From Bdellovibrionota bacterium (GTDB lineage Bacteria; Bdellovibrionota_C; UBA2361; JAFLCA01): a stretch of 64,000 bases of DNA. This document shows positions 43,973 through 52,547 of this stretch, in pieces. Under the pieces are notes generated by a model that did not search any database, was not told the origin of the DNA, and worked only from the letters and a program-made list of their open reading frames with translations. The position numbers were made by a program, and so were the translations under genes. Location: NCBI GenBank assembly GCA_030584005.1, contig CP129486.1, positions 1,057,556 to 1,121,555 on the forward strand. The letters run 5' to 3'. Numbering within the stretch: position 1 is the first letter of the stretch; each line of letters opens with the position of its first letter.

Positions 43973-44004
43973 ATTCTTCAGTACCCGTTCCACTGAACCC
44001 GCAC

Positions 44005-44025
44005 GGCAAGCCTTTTTACCTTGCC
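44005..44025 (+). terminator. Possible terminator after tRNA-Glu
   Basis: GGCAAG (44005-44010) and CTTGCC (44020-44025) form a short stem around a T-rich loop. The T-run is in the loop rather than after the stem, so it is a weak candidate. Confidence 0.3.
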
Positions 44026-44108
44026 CTTCCTATGGGTGCTTGTCATAAAGTTTGTTTAAACCATCGGAATCCCGCCCTGGTCCCTTTTAAGGGGCGCATG
44101 CGCTTGTT

Positions 44109-45866
44109 ATGAATCGCTATTTTCTACCAACTATTCTGTATGTCGCTGCATTAAGCGGCTGCAGTGCTGTGTCATCCCCCGGTCCCTCGGCTGAGTTTGA
44201 TGTGGCAGTCGATGACTCCAGGACGCGCAAGTTTGACCCGCAGCTCTCTCACCGTTCAGAGGTGTACCACCACTACCTTCTCAGCCAGCTGGCCTACGAT
44301 CAGGAGGAGATAGAAGATGCTTCCAGTCATCTCGAAAAGGTGCGTTCGCTGCTTGAGGAGCCGGTGCCTGATGTATTGGTGCAGCTGTCTCAGCTGCAGT
44401 TGAGACTAGGTGAGGTAGAGCAGGCGCGCGCAACCATAGCGCCATTGATCTCCAGGGAACCGCCGAACACCGATCACCTCCTGCTGTATGCCGGCATCCT
44501 AGAAGCCCTTGGTGAAACGGGGAACGCCGCCGAGATCTACAAGAGCTTGTTACAGGGGGAAGCCAATCGTATTGAGCCCTATCTGCTGGCAGCGGAGATT
44601 GAACTTCAACAGGGGGGCTTTGATGAAGCGGTGCGCATCCTGCAGATGGCTAGCAAGCACTTTCCCAAGGAAGCGCTTGTGCATTCTACTCTCGGCCAGG
44701 CCTATGAACGCCATCAACGCTTCGTCGAGGCGAATCGAGCGTATCAAACCGCATTCGATTTAGAGCGCTCGACTCCGCACGCACTGGATCTTGTGCGTAT
44801 ACTTCTGAAGAAGGGTGCGACGGCAGAGGCTATCACACTAGGCGGTGAACTTGCTGCCGCTGAGCCGTCCACTGTGTTCCTCCGAAGGTTTGTGGAGAAT
44901 TTCCTCTCATCTCCCGGCACTGCTCAAGAAGCGCTCCGAGAGCTTGAACGGTATGAAGAGGCGCAGGAGGAAAATCTGCCGCTGCGAATGCGGCTGGCGT
45001 TGTATCTGCTGCAGCACCAGAGTGTCGAGGGCGCCATGCGGGAGCTCGTATTAGTTCTCGCGAAGTCACCCGACCATGCTCAAGCACGCTACCAACTGGC
45101 AACGCTCCTGGCCAGCCGAGGCCGCAGCCGCGAGTCGGTCGAGGAGTTATTTAAAATTGAGGCCGACGACGAGATGTTTATAAAGTCTCGCACTTTTGCG
45201 GCTTTTGTGGCCCGCCAGAGCGGCGACTTTGAGAGTGCGGAGCGGGCCATTCGGGATGCCCGTAAGAAGGAGTCCTCGAACCCACAATTGCTGGCCTATC
45301 TCGTGCTCTTATTGAGGGATAGCAAAAAGTTTGCTGAAGCGCGGGAGCTGCTTGAAGAAGCGCTCGCTGAGGATCCGCAGAATGACAGGCTGCTTTTTAA
45401 CTATGCGCTCGTCCTGCATGACCTTGGAGACACAAAGGGAGCGCTCGTAGCCATGGAGAAGGTAATTGAGATCAATCCCTCCAATAGTGACGCATTGAAC
45501 TTTGTCTCTTACACCCTCGTCGAGCAGGGAAACCCGGATCACTACCCCCGTGCACTTGCCCTGGTTGAGAAGGCGCTGGCAATTCGCCCCGATGATGGCT
45601 ACTACCTCGATACATTGGGATGGGTACTCTTTCATCTATCGAGATATGAGGAGGCCGAGAAAGTGCTTTCACGAGCGGTGCAGGCAACCGGCGATGATCT
45701 CGTCATTCTTGAGCATTACGGTGAAGTACTGCTGAAGTTGAATAGATTGGGACAAGCCAGAGATCTCTTTCAAAGAGCGCTTGAACGAGAAGTGGATTTG
45801 GATGATCGCGAACAGCGGGAAGCGCGGCAGCGCATTGAAGAGAAGCTCCAGAGGCTCCAAAACTGA
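44109..45866 (+). CDS. TPR-repeat outer membrane lipoprotein
   Basis: This 585-residue lipoprotein has a signal peptide with lipobox LSGC (Cys at about residue 18) and then about a dozen tetratricopeptide repeats through to residue 580. The repeats near the C-terminus are the clearest (PQNDRLLFNYALVLHDLGDT, PSNSDALNFVSYTL, PDDGYYLDTLGWVLFHLSRY). TPR lipoproteins organise protein complexes at the envelope. It precedes a LolB-like lipoprotein by only eight bases, which suggests they act together. Confidence 0.85.
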   Translation: MNRYFLPTILYVAALSGCSAVSSPGPSAEFDVAVDDSRTRKFDPQLSHRSEVYHHYLLSQLAYDQEEIEDASSHLEKVRSLLEEPVPDVLVQLSQLQLRLGEVEQARATIAPLISREPPNTDHLLLYAGILEALGETGNAAEIYKSLLQGEANRIEPYLLAAEIELQQGGFDEAVRILQMASKHFPKEALVHSTLGQAYERHQRFVEANRAYQTAFDLERSTPHALDLVRILLKKGATAEAITLGGELAAAEPSTVFLRRFVENFLSSPGTAQEALRELERYEEAQEENLPLRMRLALYLLQHQSVEGAMRELVLVLAKSPDHAQARYQLATLLASRGRSRESVEELFKIEADDEMFIKSRTFAAFVARQSGDFESAERAIRDARKKESSNPQLLAYLVLLLRDSKKFAEARELLEEALAEDPQNDRLLFNYALVLHDLGDTKGALVAMEKVIEINPSNSDALNFVSYTLVEQGNPDHYPRALALVEKALAIRPDDGYYLDTLGWVLFHLSRYEEAEKVLSRAVQATGDDLVILEHYGEVLLKLNRLGQARDLFQRALEREVDLDDREQREARQRIEEKLQRLQN

Positions 45867-45874
45867 AGGTGAGC

Positions 45875-46711
45875 ATGCGCCACAGACCCTGGGCATTGTC
45901 GTGCCGCCTCTTTCGTTCCCTGCCGCCCTCCCTTTTTATTATTGCGGCGCTATTCTGCACGAGCTGCGCGCAACACTTTGCTCCGATTCCACGGGAGGCC
46001 ACTCGACTTGATCAAGCGGCGACAGCAGACGTAGTTGCCAACCATTCTCAACGCGAACAGCTCTTTCGTAGTTTTCGCGGCCTATTCCAGTTTGAATTAC
46101 TCACCGACCAGCACCAAGCCAAGGGCCGCATTGCAGTGGCGAGCCGTGACTATGCCCAGGCGCGGCTCGATATCTTCCCTCCAGGCGCTCCCTATGCCGT
46201 GATGCTGATTGTTCTATGGAACGAGGTTGCAACAGTCATCGACAGTGTCGAGAAGCGGTATTCTGAGGGAGCGTTCACCGCGCGTGAGGTGCATCAGGCG
46301 ACCGGACTGCGGCTCTCTCCAGGGGAGCTCTTGCGGCTCGCATTGGGGCTGCCTGCGCGTCCGTTTGACGATGGTAGCCTGCGAGGTTATCGATTGCCCT
46401 CTGGGTCGGTGCTCCTCGAGGACGGGCGGTCCACCTCGCGCTATGTCTTTGATCAACGCGGAACCCGCATTGAACAGGCCTTAGTTGCCGAACGTTTCAG
46501 CCATGCAGCCCTGGTCGAATTGCGCTACGGATATAGGGAGGATGGGCAGCTCGAAGAGATAGAGGCTAAGGTCCCGGGAGAGTCTACGACCTTGCTTTTG
46601 CGAGTAGAGAAGCTGCACGGCGCGGCCGTGATGCAAGACTCGCTCTTCGAACTCAAAGTACCTGATACTTACCGCTCAAAACGTCAACGCTCGGGCAGAG
46701 CGGAGTGGTAG
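45875..46711 (+). CDS. LolB-like / DUF4292-type outer membrane lipoprotein
   Basis: This 278-residue protein has a signal peptide with lipobox LFCTSC, then a domain beginning FRSFRGLFQFELLTDQHQAKGRIAV that fits the LolA/LolB-like half-barrel (aligned strands, VTLDIFPPGAPY). LolB receives lipoproteins from LolA at the outer membrane. Here the sequence is too diverged to claim that job. GAAGGTGAGC precedes the ATG. The 3' end overlaps the convergent fabH by 28 bases. Confidence 0.72.
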   Translation: MRHRPWALSCRLFRSLPPSLFIIAALFCTSCAQHFAPIPREATRLDQAATADVVANHSQREQLFRSFRGLFQFELLTDQHQAKGRIAVASRDYAQARLDIFPPGAPYAVMLIVLWNEVATVIDSVEKRYSEGAFTAREVHQATGLRLSPGELLRLALGLPARPFDDGSLRGYRLPSGSVLLEDGRSTSRYVFDQRGTRIEQALVAERFSHAALVELRYGYREDGQLEEIEAKVPGESTTLLLRVEKLHGAAVMQDSLFELKVPDTYRSKRQRSGRAEW

Positions 46712-47703
46712 CGCAATAGTCCTGCGCCCCAGGTAAAGCCGCTGCCGAAAGCGCAGAGCAGCACCAAGTCGCCCTGCTGCAATAGCCTTGCCTGCAGCGC
46801 CTTGGTCAGGCCGATGGGAATAGTAGCCGCTGTCGTGTTGCCGAACTCTTGGATCGTATTAAAGACCCTGTCTGCAGGAAGCCCTAGCTCGGAACCAACG
46901 AGCTGATTGATTCTCAGATTAGCCTGATGTGGGACTACCAGCCTCACATCGGAAGGGGACAACCCATGCGATGTGAGGAGAGACCGTGACACCTCAGTCA
47001 TGCCTCGCACAGCGTGCTCGAAGACTTTCTTCCCATTCATTGCGGGAAAAATCTTCCCTGACTCGACCAGCTCCCTGGTAATGCGCACTGGGAAATGGGC
47101 GCTGCCTGGATGTTCACACCAGAGCTCACTCGCGTACTTCCCATCGCCGTGTAATTCGAATCCGATAACTTCGAAGTGTTCCGCTTGACTGCTGTTGCCG
47201 CGCTCCACAATACAGCTCCCAGCGCCATCACCAAAAAGGACTGCGATGTCACGTCCGCGGGTGCTGACATCGAGCCCCGTTGAATGCACCTCAGCGCCTA
47301 CTACAAGAATGCGCTGATACATGGAGGCGGCTATAAATGCTTGAGCCATTTGCAGGGCGTAAAGAAATCCGCAGCATTGATTACGCACATCGAATGCGGG
47401 GATGGGGGGGAGTCCCAATTTGTGCTGGATCAGAACTCCGATACCAGGAAAGCAGTAGTCGGGGGAAAGTGTTGCCGCGATGAGCGCGTCAGGCTGTCCG
47501 GTGCAGGATTGGCGAGCACTCGCTACGCCGAGATCGCTTGTGGTAGTGGGAGGATCCACCCAGTAACGCTGCGCTATGCCTGTGCGCTGCCGTATCCATT
47601 CGTCGCTTGTATCCATCAATGTCGACAGGTCGTCATTGGAAACCCGTCTAGGGGGCACGCTAAAGGCAAAACTATGCGCGGCAATGTAGGAGGATTCAGT
47701 CAT
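46684..47703 (-). CDS. fabH: 3-oxoacyl-ACP synthase III (FabH-like)
   Basis: This 339-residue thiolase-fold enzyme condenses acetyl-CoA with malonyl-ACP in FabH. The triad is visible: Cys at C110 in FDVRNQCCGFLYAL, H259 in VVPHQAN and N289 in EFGNTTAA. An unusual second cysteine (C111) replaces the usual Ala or Ser after the nucleophile. It stands outside any fab cluster, so a role in another pathway, such as a FabH-like enzyme, cannot be ruled out. CAGGA precedes the ATG. Confidence 0.85.
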   Translation of the reverse strand: MTESSYIAAHSFAFSVPPRRVSNDDLSTLMDTSDEWIRQRTGIAQRYWVDPPTTTSDLGVASARQSCTGQPDALIAATLSPDYCFPGIGVLIQHKLGLPPIPAFDVRNQCCGFLYALQMAQAFIAASMYQRILVVGAEVHSTGLDVSTRGRDIAVLFGDGAGSCIVERGNSSQAEHFEVIGFELHGDGKYASELWCEHPGSAHFPVRITRELVESGKIFPAMNGKKVFEHAVRGMTEVSRSLLTSHGLSPSDVRLVVPHQANLRINQLVGSELGLPADRVFNTIQEFGNTTAATIPIGLTKALQARLLQQGDLVLLCAFGSGFTWGAGLLRYHSALPER

Positions 47704-47750
47704 GCGGTCCTGTAAGAGCGGTAAGGTATGATACGTTTATGGTCTAACCC

Positions 47751-49460
47751 TTACCGCAGCCGGCGTTCGAGGGCCAGCACTCCTTGATGCATCGCCCAAC
47801 GCCCGACCACAAGGTTTACGGCGAACATGACGACAAGCATGATGGCGCTTAACAACAACCAGACGGAGTAATCGAGCTCTACGGCGCTCATATCCCTATT
47901 CCCTAAGTATATAATGAGACCAAGTAGTGCCATGTTCACCAGGACGAGAAAGACACTCACAAGCATGAAGACTAAGCTGCCAAAGCTCGCTACAAGCTGC
48001 GAGGCGTGTTCCCAGTCGAAATGAGCGAACACAGCACCAAGCCCTACGGCTAGCCCCACAACGCCGTAGCAAATCAGCATGCAGCTGAATATCGATAGGA
48101 TGACCACGGCAGGCGAGGCGCCCAGGATCACCGTCCCTGAGGTAAATATCAGTACACACAGAAGGGTAATCGGAAAGAGCCAGGTCAGGAACTTGGCGCG
48201 CAATAGCTCTCGTAGCGCTACAGGTGAGGACTGCACGATCCAGAATGAGGGCCCTTCCAGGGATACCGATGGGAAGGCAAGACGTGTGCATGCTGCCGTA
48301 ATAAAAAATGCCCCCATAAAAAGGTGCATCAGTATTAAAAAGCCTTGCCACCATCCGCGAATATTGTCGGGGAGATCCTCAACCCCGCGCATAATAGAGA
48401 AGTTATAGAGGTAAATCACACACAGACCCAGCAGCATAAGAAGCTGCACGCCCTGCATAACGTCGCGGGAAAAAGAGTGCAGATCCTTGGAAATAATGGC
48501 GCGGGTCTGGGAAGACAATCCTGGAATGTAGGCAAGCAGCCTTGTCATGACCGGAGTTCCTTGGAAGAAGAACAGGCTTTTCTTGGAGAGGCTGCGGGTA
48601 AAGGCTCGCGCGTGTAGAAGGCGATACAACACATATGCTCCGCTTACCAGGGATGTGGAGACTCCGAGGAGCAGCAGCAAGAAAGGTCTGAGCGGGGTGC
48701 CCAAGGGCTCGAGATTCTCTCCCAGTATTGTGGCGAGCCAGTAAGAGGGGATCCACGGCTTGCTGGTAAAGGCGAAGATTCTCAACGTTGCCATTACACT
48801 GTTCATGTCATGCAGCGCGGTTCCCGTTGCTACGAGAAGACGCACGCATTCAAATAGCGCCCAAATGAAGAGCAGGGCTGCCGCTATAAACAGCTCGCGG
48901 GTGCGTCCCGCAGATACAAAACGGGAGAACAATAGCGCCACAATCACACCGATTGAGGCAGGGATGAGAAAGAACGGTATCAGGAGTGCAACGGCGATCA
49001 GGTAGAAGTGCCAATGCCCCCCATAGTGGGCACCAAACGCAAACAGCACCGGCATCCCGAAGACAGCCACCATCCACGATGAGGCCAGGGTGACCTCAAC
49101 CAGTTTGCCGAAGAAGAATCGCAGCGGTTTGATGGGTGACGCGAGCAAGAGCTCCAGATCGCGCCCCAAGAAGAAGGCCCCGAAGGCAGCAGCGGTGCTG
49201 GAGAAGGTCATCATGAAAAGCAGCATGAGGAAGATTAAGCTCAGGGTGAGCGAGGGGGGCAGATACGCTATTTCAAGATCTACGGCGATGTAGTTGAGGG
49301 CTCGTAATACGCCCTTGTACAAACCAAGCATCACGGTAACGGCGAAGAAACCGATCACTGTGTCGCGTAGTGCAAGGCTCTGGGTGGCTCTGCCGCTGCG
49401 CCAGCGATTGCGCAGTGAGAGCAGTTTAGGCCTGAGGAGGAGTGGGAGGATGTGAGCCAT
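47751..49460 (-). CDS. ABC transporter permease, twelve-helix type
   Basis: This 569-residue protein consists almost entirely of membrane segments in two similar halves of about six helices each (break near residues 290-330, KKSLFFFQGTP). It pairs with the ATPase that ends 17 bases upstream. The combination is an ABC-2-like exporter of unknown cargo; such double-size permeases occur in uncharacterised bacterial exporters. No substrate-binding protein adjoins, which fits export rather than uptake. Confidence 0.8.
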   Translation of the reverse strand: MAHILPLLLRPKLLSLRNRWRSGRATQSLALRDTVIGFFAVTVMLGLYKGVLRALNYIAVDLEIAYLPPSLTLSLIFLMLLFMMTFSSTAAAFGAFFLGRDLELLLASPIKPLRFFFGKLVEVTLASSWMVAVFGMPVLFAFGAHYGGHWHFYLIAVALLIPFFLIPASIGVIVALLFSRFVSAGRTRELFIAAALLFIWALFECVRLLVATGTALHDMNSVMATLRIFAFTSKPWIPSYWLATILGENLEPLGTPLRPFLLLLLGVSTSLVSGAYVLYRLLHARAFTRSLSKKSLFFFQGTPVMTRLLAYIPGLSSQTRAIISKDLHSFSRDVMQGVQLLMLLGLCVIYLYNFSIMRGVEDLPDNIRGWWQGFLILMHLFMGAFFITAACTRLAFPSVSLEGPSFWIVQSSPVALRELLRAKFLTWLFPITLLCVLIFTSGTVILGASPAVVILSIFSCMLICYGVVGLAVGLGAVFAHFDWEHASQLVASFGSLVFMLVSVFLVLVNMALLGLIIYLGNRDMSAVELDYSVWLLLSAIMLVVMFAVNLVVGRWAMHQGVLALERRLR

Positions 49461-49477
49461 AGGTGGAATCTTCCAGG

Positions 49478-50218
49478 CTAGCTTAGAGCACCCATGGCGC
49501 TGCTCGTCAGTTCCAGGAACAACCCTTCCAAGTTCTTGTCTTCTTTTCCGGTATGGTTTCGAATCTCTTGGATCGTGCCCATGGTGAGAATGGAGCCGTG
49601 GTGAATGATGGCCACTCTATCGGACAGTTCCTCCGCGACATTAAGCGAATGGGTGGAAAGGATGACTGCACTGCCGTTGGTAACGTAGCTCTTGAGGGCC
49701 TTCTTCAACAACAAGGCTCCATGTGGATCGAGTCCCACCATTGGTTCATCGATGATCAAAAACTTTGGGCTATGCAGGAGCGCCGCGCAGGTCGCAAGCC
49801 TTTGCTTCATCCCATGGGAGTAGCTTTCAATGAGCTCTCCGGCCCACTCGGTGAGCGCATATTGTTCGAGAAGTTCGTTACTACGGCGGTTTGCGGTCGC
49901 CCCATCAACCCCGTACAGATCAGCGACGAACTGCAGAAATTCTCTCCCCGTGAGTTTACTGTAGAGGTGGGGGCGATCCGGAATATAGCCAGTCATGGCC
50001 TTGACCCGCAGGGGGTGGGCTAACAGGTCTTCACCGAACACTTTAACTGACCCGCTATCGGGGAGGAGGATACCGGCCAAGATGCGAAGGGTGGTTGTCT
50101 TGCCGGCGCCGTTCATCCCTAGGAATCCGAATATCTCCCCCGGTTTGATTGAGAAGCTAATTCCTTGTACGGCCTGGAAGGATCCGTAGGATTTCGTTAG
50201 TTGTTGCACTTCAATCAT
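49478..50218 (-). CDS. ABC transporter ATP-binding protein
   Basis: This 246-residue ATPase has Walker A GMNGAGKTT (34-42), the signature SHGMKQRL, Walker B FLIIDEP and the H-loop STHS. The Lys-Gln variant in the signature (GMKQRL) is typical of ABC-2 type exporters such as those for antibiotics or sodium. It stands first in the operon, followed by the permease, and shares its strand with the membrane-anchored protein upstream (50246-50929). Confidence 0.93.
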   Translation of the reverse strand: MIEVQQLTKSYGSFQAVQGISFSIKPGEIFGFLGMNGAGKTTTLRILAGILLPDSGSVKVFGEDLLAHPLRVKAMTGYIPDRPHLYSKLTGREFLQFVADLYGVDGATANRRSNELLEQYALTEWAGELIESYSHGMKQRLATCAALLHSPKFLIIDEPMVGLDPHGALLLKKALKSYVTNGSAVILSTHSLNVAEELSDRVAIIHHGSILTMGTIQEIRNHTGKEDKNLEGLFLELTSSAMGALS

Positions 50219-50245
50219 ACGCTCCGGTCCTCTTTGCCACCTGGT

Positions 50246-50929
50246 TCAATAGCCGCCACTCAAAAGTGGGAAGCTGCGCGCTATCCCTTCGAGATTGTCT
50301 ACGGGGATAGCCCCGATATCACTCGTAGGGCAGTCCGAGTCGCTGGTTTCAATGGTAAGGTTGAGTCTTTCCACAATGCCGTGAGCCCATTCCTCGACCC
50401 CTCTGGAGGAAGAGACGCGGCGAATTGGGTAGCGTAGCGAGTATGTGGTCGGAGTATCTCGCATCAGGGCTAGTGGTCCGGAAACTTTCAGGGTGTAGGT
50501 TGAGCGCCAATCACCTGCGCTCGCATTAAGCTTCAGATCAATTGGCTTCACCTGCTGGGCGGACACTGTGGCAGCGAATTCTCCCACCCGAAATTCGGCC
50601 AGTGCGGCAAACAGCTGACCAAGCGGGTTGAAGGATGACTGTACCGCGTAGTGCGCTGTTCTCAGTACTCCGCGGGAAAGCAAGCGCAAGTCGCCTCTTA
50701 CAACGAGTCGCGCGGTTTCCCCTTCCTCAAGATTTGTTCTAAGCGAACCTACACATCTTTGATCCAGCAGGAAGCGGTAGTAATGCTCACCGACTTCAAC
50801 CTGGGCAAACGGCAGGAAGGCAGGCTGCTCTTGCCGCTCCAAGAGTATGAAGGTGTAGATCGTAATGACGCTCGCGCTGACGCAGACAAGGCCGGCAGCG
50901 ATGATGTCAAAGGGCGGCAGTGATTTCAT
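50246..50929 (-). CDS. Membrane-anchored hypothetical protein, ABC operon partner
   Basis: This 227-residue protein has one N-terminal membrane helix (about 8-30) and an otherwise soluble, beta-rich body that should lie in the periplasm. It is not recognised. The position directly upstream of, and on the strand of, an ABC exporter suggests a partner of that transporter. No Shine-Dalgarno sequence is obvious. Two cysteines (C59 and one near 202) may form a disulfide. Confidence 0.6.
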   Translation of the reverse strand: MKSLPPFDIIAAGLVCVSASVITIYTFILLERQEQPAFLPFAQVEVGEHYYRFLLDQRCVGSLRTNLEEGETARLVVRGDLRLLSRGVLRTAHYAVQSSFNPLGQLFAALAEFRVGEFAATVSAQQVKPIDLKLNASAGDWRSTYTLKVSGPLALMRDTPTTYSLRYPIRRVSSSRGVEEWAHGIVERLNLTIETSDSDCPTSDIGAIPVDNLEGIARSFPLLSGGY

Positions 50930-51006
50930 TGTGAAGGAAGGCGATCAGGATACACTCCTCCAGGCATCTTAACGGAATAGCCAGAACCCCGAAACAGCAT
51001 CACTAT

Positions 51007-51073
51007 AAGTGGTCTGATAAAGGTACTTATGAAAACACTTCTAGGGATAGGCTGAACTTATTCAGTGTATCCC
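51007..51073. repeat. Two REP-like palindromes in tandem
   Basis: A copy of the TAAGGTAC-loop type (51007-51040, related to 7931-7958) is followed at once by a GGGATAGGCTGAA palindrome (51044-51073, related to 3141-3184). Each arm differs from its partner by two or three bases. Their juxtaposition shows that the subfamilies can occur together. Confidence 0.65.
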
Positions 51074-51170
51074 GAGGCCAGGCTATCTTGGGGCCAGGCT
51101 GCCGCGACAGAGGCGTTCTTGGCCTCTCCAACTTTTGGCGACGATTACAGCTTCTTCGCGCCCCACTGTT

Positions 51171-51353
51171 CTAATGCAAAGTCGGGCGGTGTGACTTGGT
51201 TCTCAGGATATACTCCAGGGTCATGGAGGCGAGCTCATAACCCTCTTCCTCTGTTTTGCCAGCTGCGAGGGCTATTTCACTGATTGCGGCGATAAGGTCG
51301 CCGATCGTGGTTTCGATAGTGCCGGTGTTTTCTGATGAGCGAACTCTTTCCAT
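51171..51353 (-). CDS. Very small protein, 60 residues
   Basis: This tiny gene has an unusually good AAGGAGAGAGG site upstream of its ATG at 51353, which argues that it is translated. The protein is acidic and helical (TIGDLIAAISEIALAAGKTE, then EEGYELASMTLEYIL). Similar short helical proteins of unknown function occur in other bacteria, from memory. Its leader on the minus strand contains two hairpins at 51410-51425 and 51426-51439. Confidence 0.65.
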   Translation of the reverse strand: MERVRSSENTGTIETTIGDLIAAISEIALAAGKTEEEGYELASMTLEYILRTKSHRPTLH

Positions 51354-51728
51354 ACAATAACCTCTCTCCTTCGAACCTTACCCAGGTATGAGCGGAACTA
51401 CTTAAGCCGTGGGCTCGGTCTCCCAGGGCATCCATGCCCCACCATATCGATGAGGGGAACAAAAAAGCTGTTTGTAACTTTTTTGTCCGAACTGCAGCGC
51501 GGGTGAGCTGATAGCACACTTGCCCTGGCCGCACCGCTCCACCGCGAAAACCAAAAAGAGGCGTTATTTCAACCCGTTGCCCCAGTTCTGCAGGCAAGCA
51601 GGGGAGAACCAACGTCCTCGCAATGTAATACAGTATAGCCCGGCTCAAGAGGTCCCTCAAAAAAATTTTGCACTGGTGGTGGGGGACGCGATCAACGGTT
51701 CCAAAAAGGTAGCTTTGAGAACACCGCG
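51354..51728. other. Leader of the small gene and trmB 3' region
   Basis: About 375 bases. It contains the hairpins TGGG/CCCA (51410-51425) and GGGCA/TGCCC (51426-51439), which lie in the leader of the small minus-strand gene, and an A/T hairpin (51460-51485). No further gene is seen. Confidence 0.45.
51460..51485 (-). terminator. Possible terminator after trmB
   Basis: CAAAAAAG (51460-51467) pairs with CTTTTTTG (51478-51485). On the minus strand the stem ends in a T-run and follows trmB by about 240 bases. The stem has almost no GC, so it is weak. Confidence 0.3.
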
Positions 51729-52406
51729 CTAATCGATGATCGGTCTTCTTGAGGCCACCAGGGCCATAATCGGGAGGGATTGCGACCGAAACAACGACTC
51801 GAACTCGGTCTTAATATTAGCTGCGGCTAGGGGTGATTCGTAGAGATCATAGGTGATCAGCGAAGTTTCGAATGCAGGATGATGAGAGAGCCATGCCACC
51901 GCTTGATCGAAGCACTCTCGATGATCTGTTTTATAGTGAAAGGTGCCGCCTTCCCGGAGCAGGGAGGCAACCCCATCCAGGAATTGCGGGGACAGGACCC
52001 TGTGTTTATGCCAGCGCTTGCGATCCCAAGGGTCAGGAAAATTGATGTGCACTTCGGCAACAGATGCTGGGGGAAGAAGCGCAGGCATGCTGCGAGCGTC
52101 AGTGCGCAGCACCAGCACATTGTCGAGCCCCTGCTCCAGAGATTTCTCGATAGTGCGGAAGGCCCTCTTGTATCGCAGTTCGAAGCCGATACACAGGGTC
52201 TGTGGGTCCCTGGCCGCAAGCCCAAGCAGGTGTCTCCCTGAGCCACAGCAGCCTTCACAGATGATGCGCGGAAACTTTGCACACTGGGTGCGAAGGATCT
52301 GAATCTCCAGATCAGAGGGGGGGCCCTGCATGCACGCAAGCAGCCGCTCGGGCACTGATTCGCAGCGCTCGATATATGGATTCTGCCAACGCAGAGTCGA
52401 TGCCAC
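51729..52406 (-). CDS. trmB: tRNA (guanine-N7-)-methyltransferase (TrmB)
   Basis: TrmB makes m7G46 in tRNA. The 225-residue protein has the SAM-binding CEGCCGSGRHLLGLA (glycine motif), the catalytic signature FPDPWDRKRWHKHR and the C-terminal TEFESLF motif. The start is GTG at 52406 with AAGG nearby. Two cysteines before the glycine motif (EGCCGSG) are unusual. It lies alone between a small gene and the large annexin-like protein. Confidence 0.95.
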   Translation of the reverse strand: MASTLRWQNPYIERCESVPERLLACMQGPPSDLEIQILRTQCAKFPRIICEGCCGSGRHLLGLAARDPQTLCIGFELRYKRAFRTIEKSLEQGLDNVLVLRTDARSMPALLPPASVAEVHINFPDPWDRKRWHKHRVLSPQFLDGVASLLREGGTFHYKTDHRECFDQAVAWLSHHPAFETSLITYDLYESPLAAANIKTEFESLFRSQSLPIMALVASRRPIID

Positions 52407-52547
52407 AGGACCTTAACTGAAATATTGCGTTTGTGACCACAGGGTGAGCGAGAAAGCGCCACCGCCTGCCCTGCTCGCCAGGATACAGTAGCAAACGGGA
52501 AGGAGTCACCTCAGCGGCAAAGCGTTATGAGCATGCCACGACTGATT

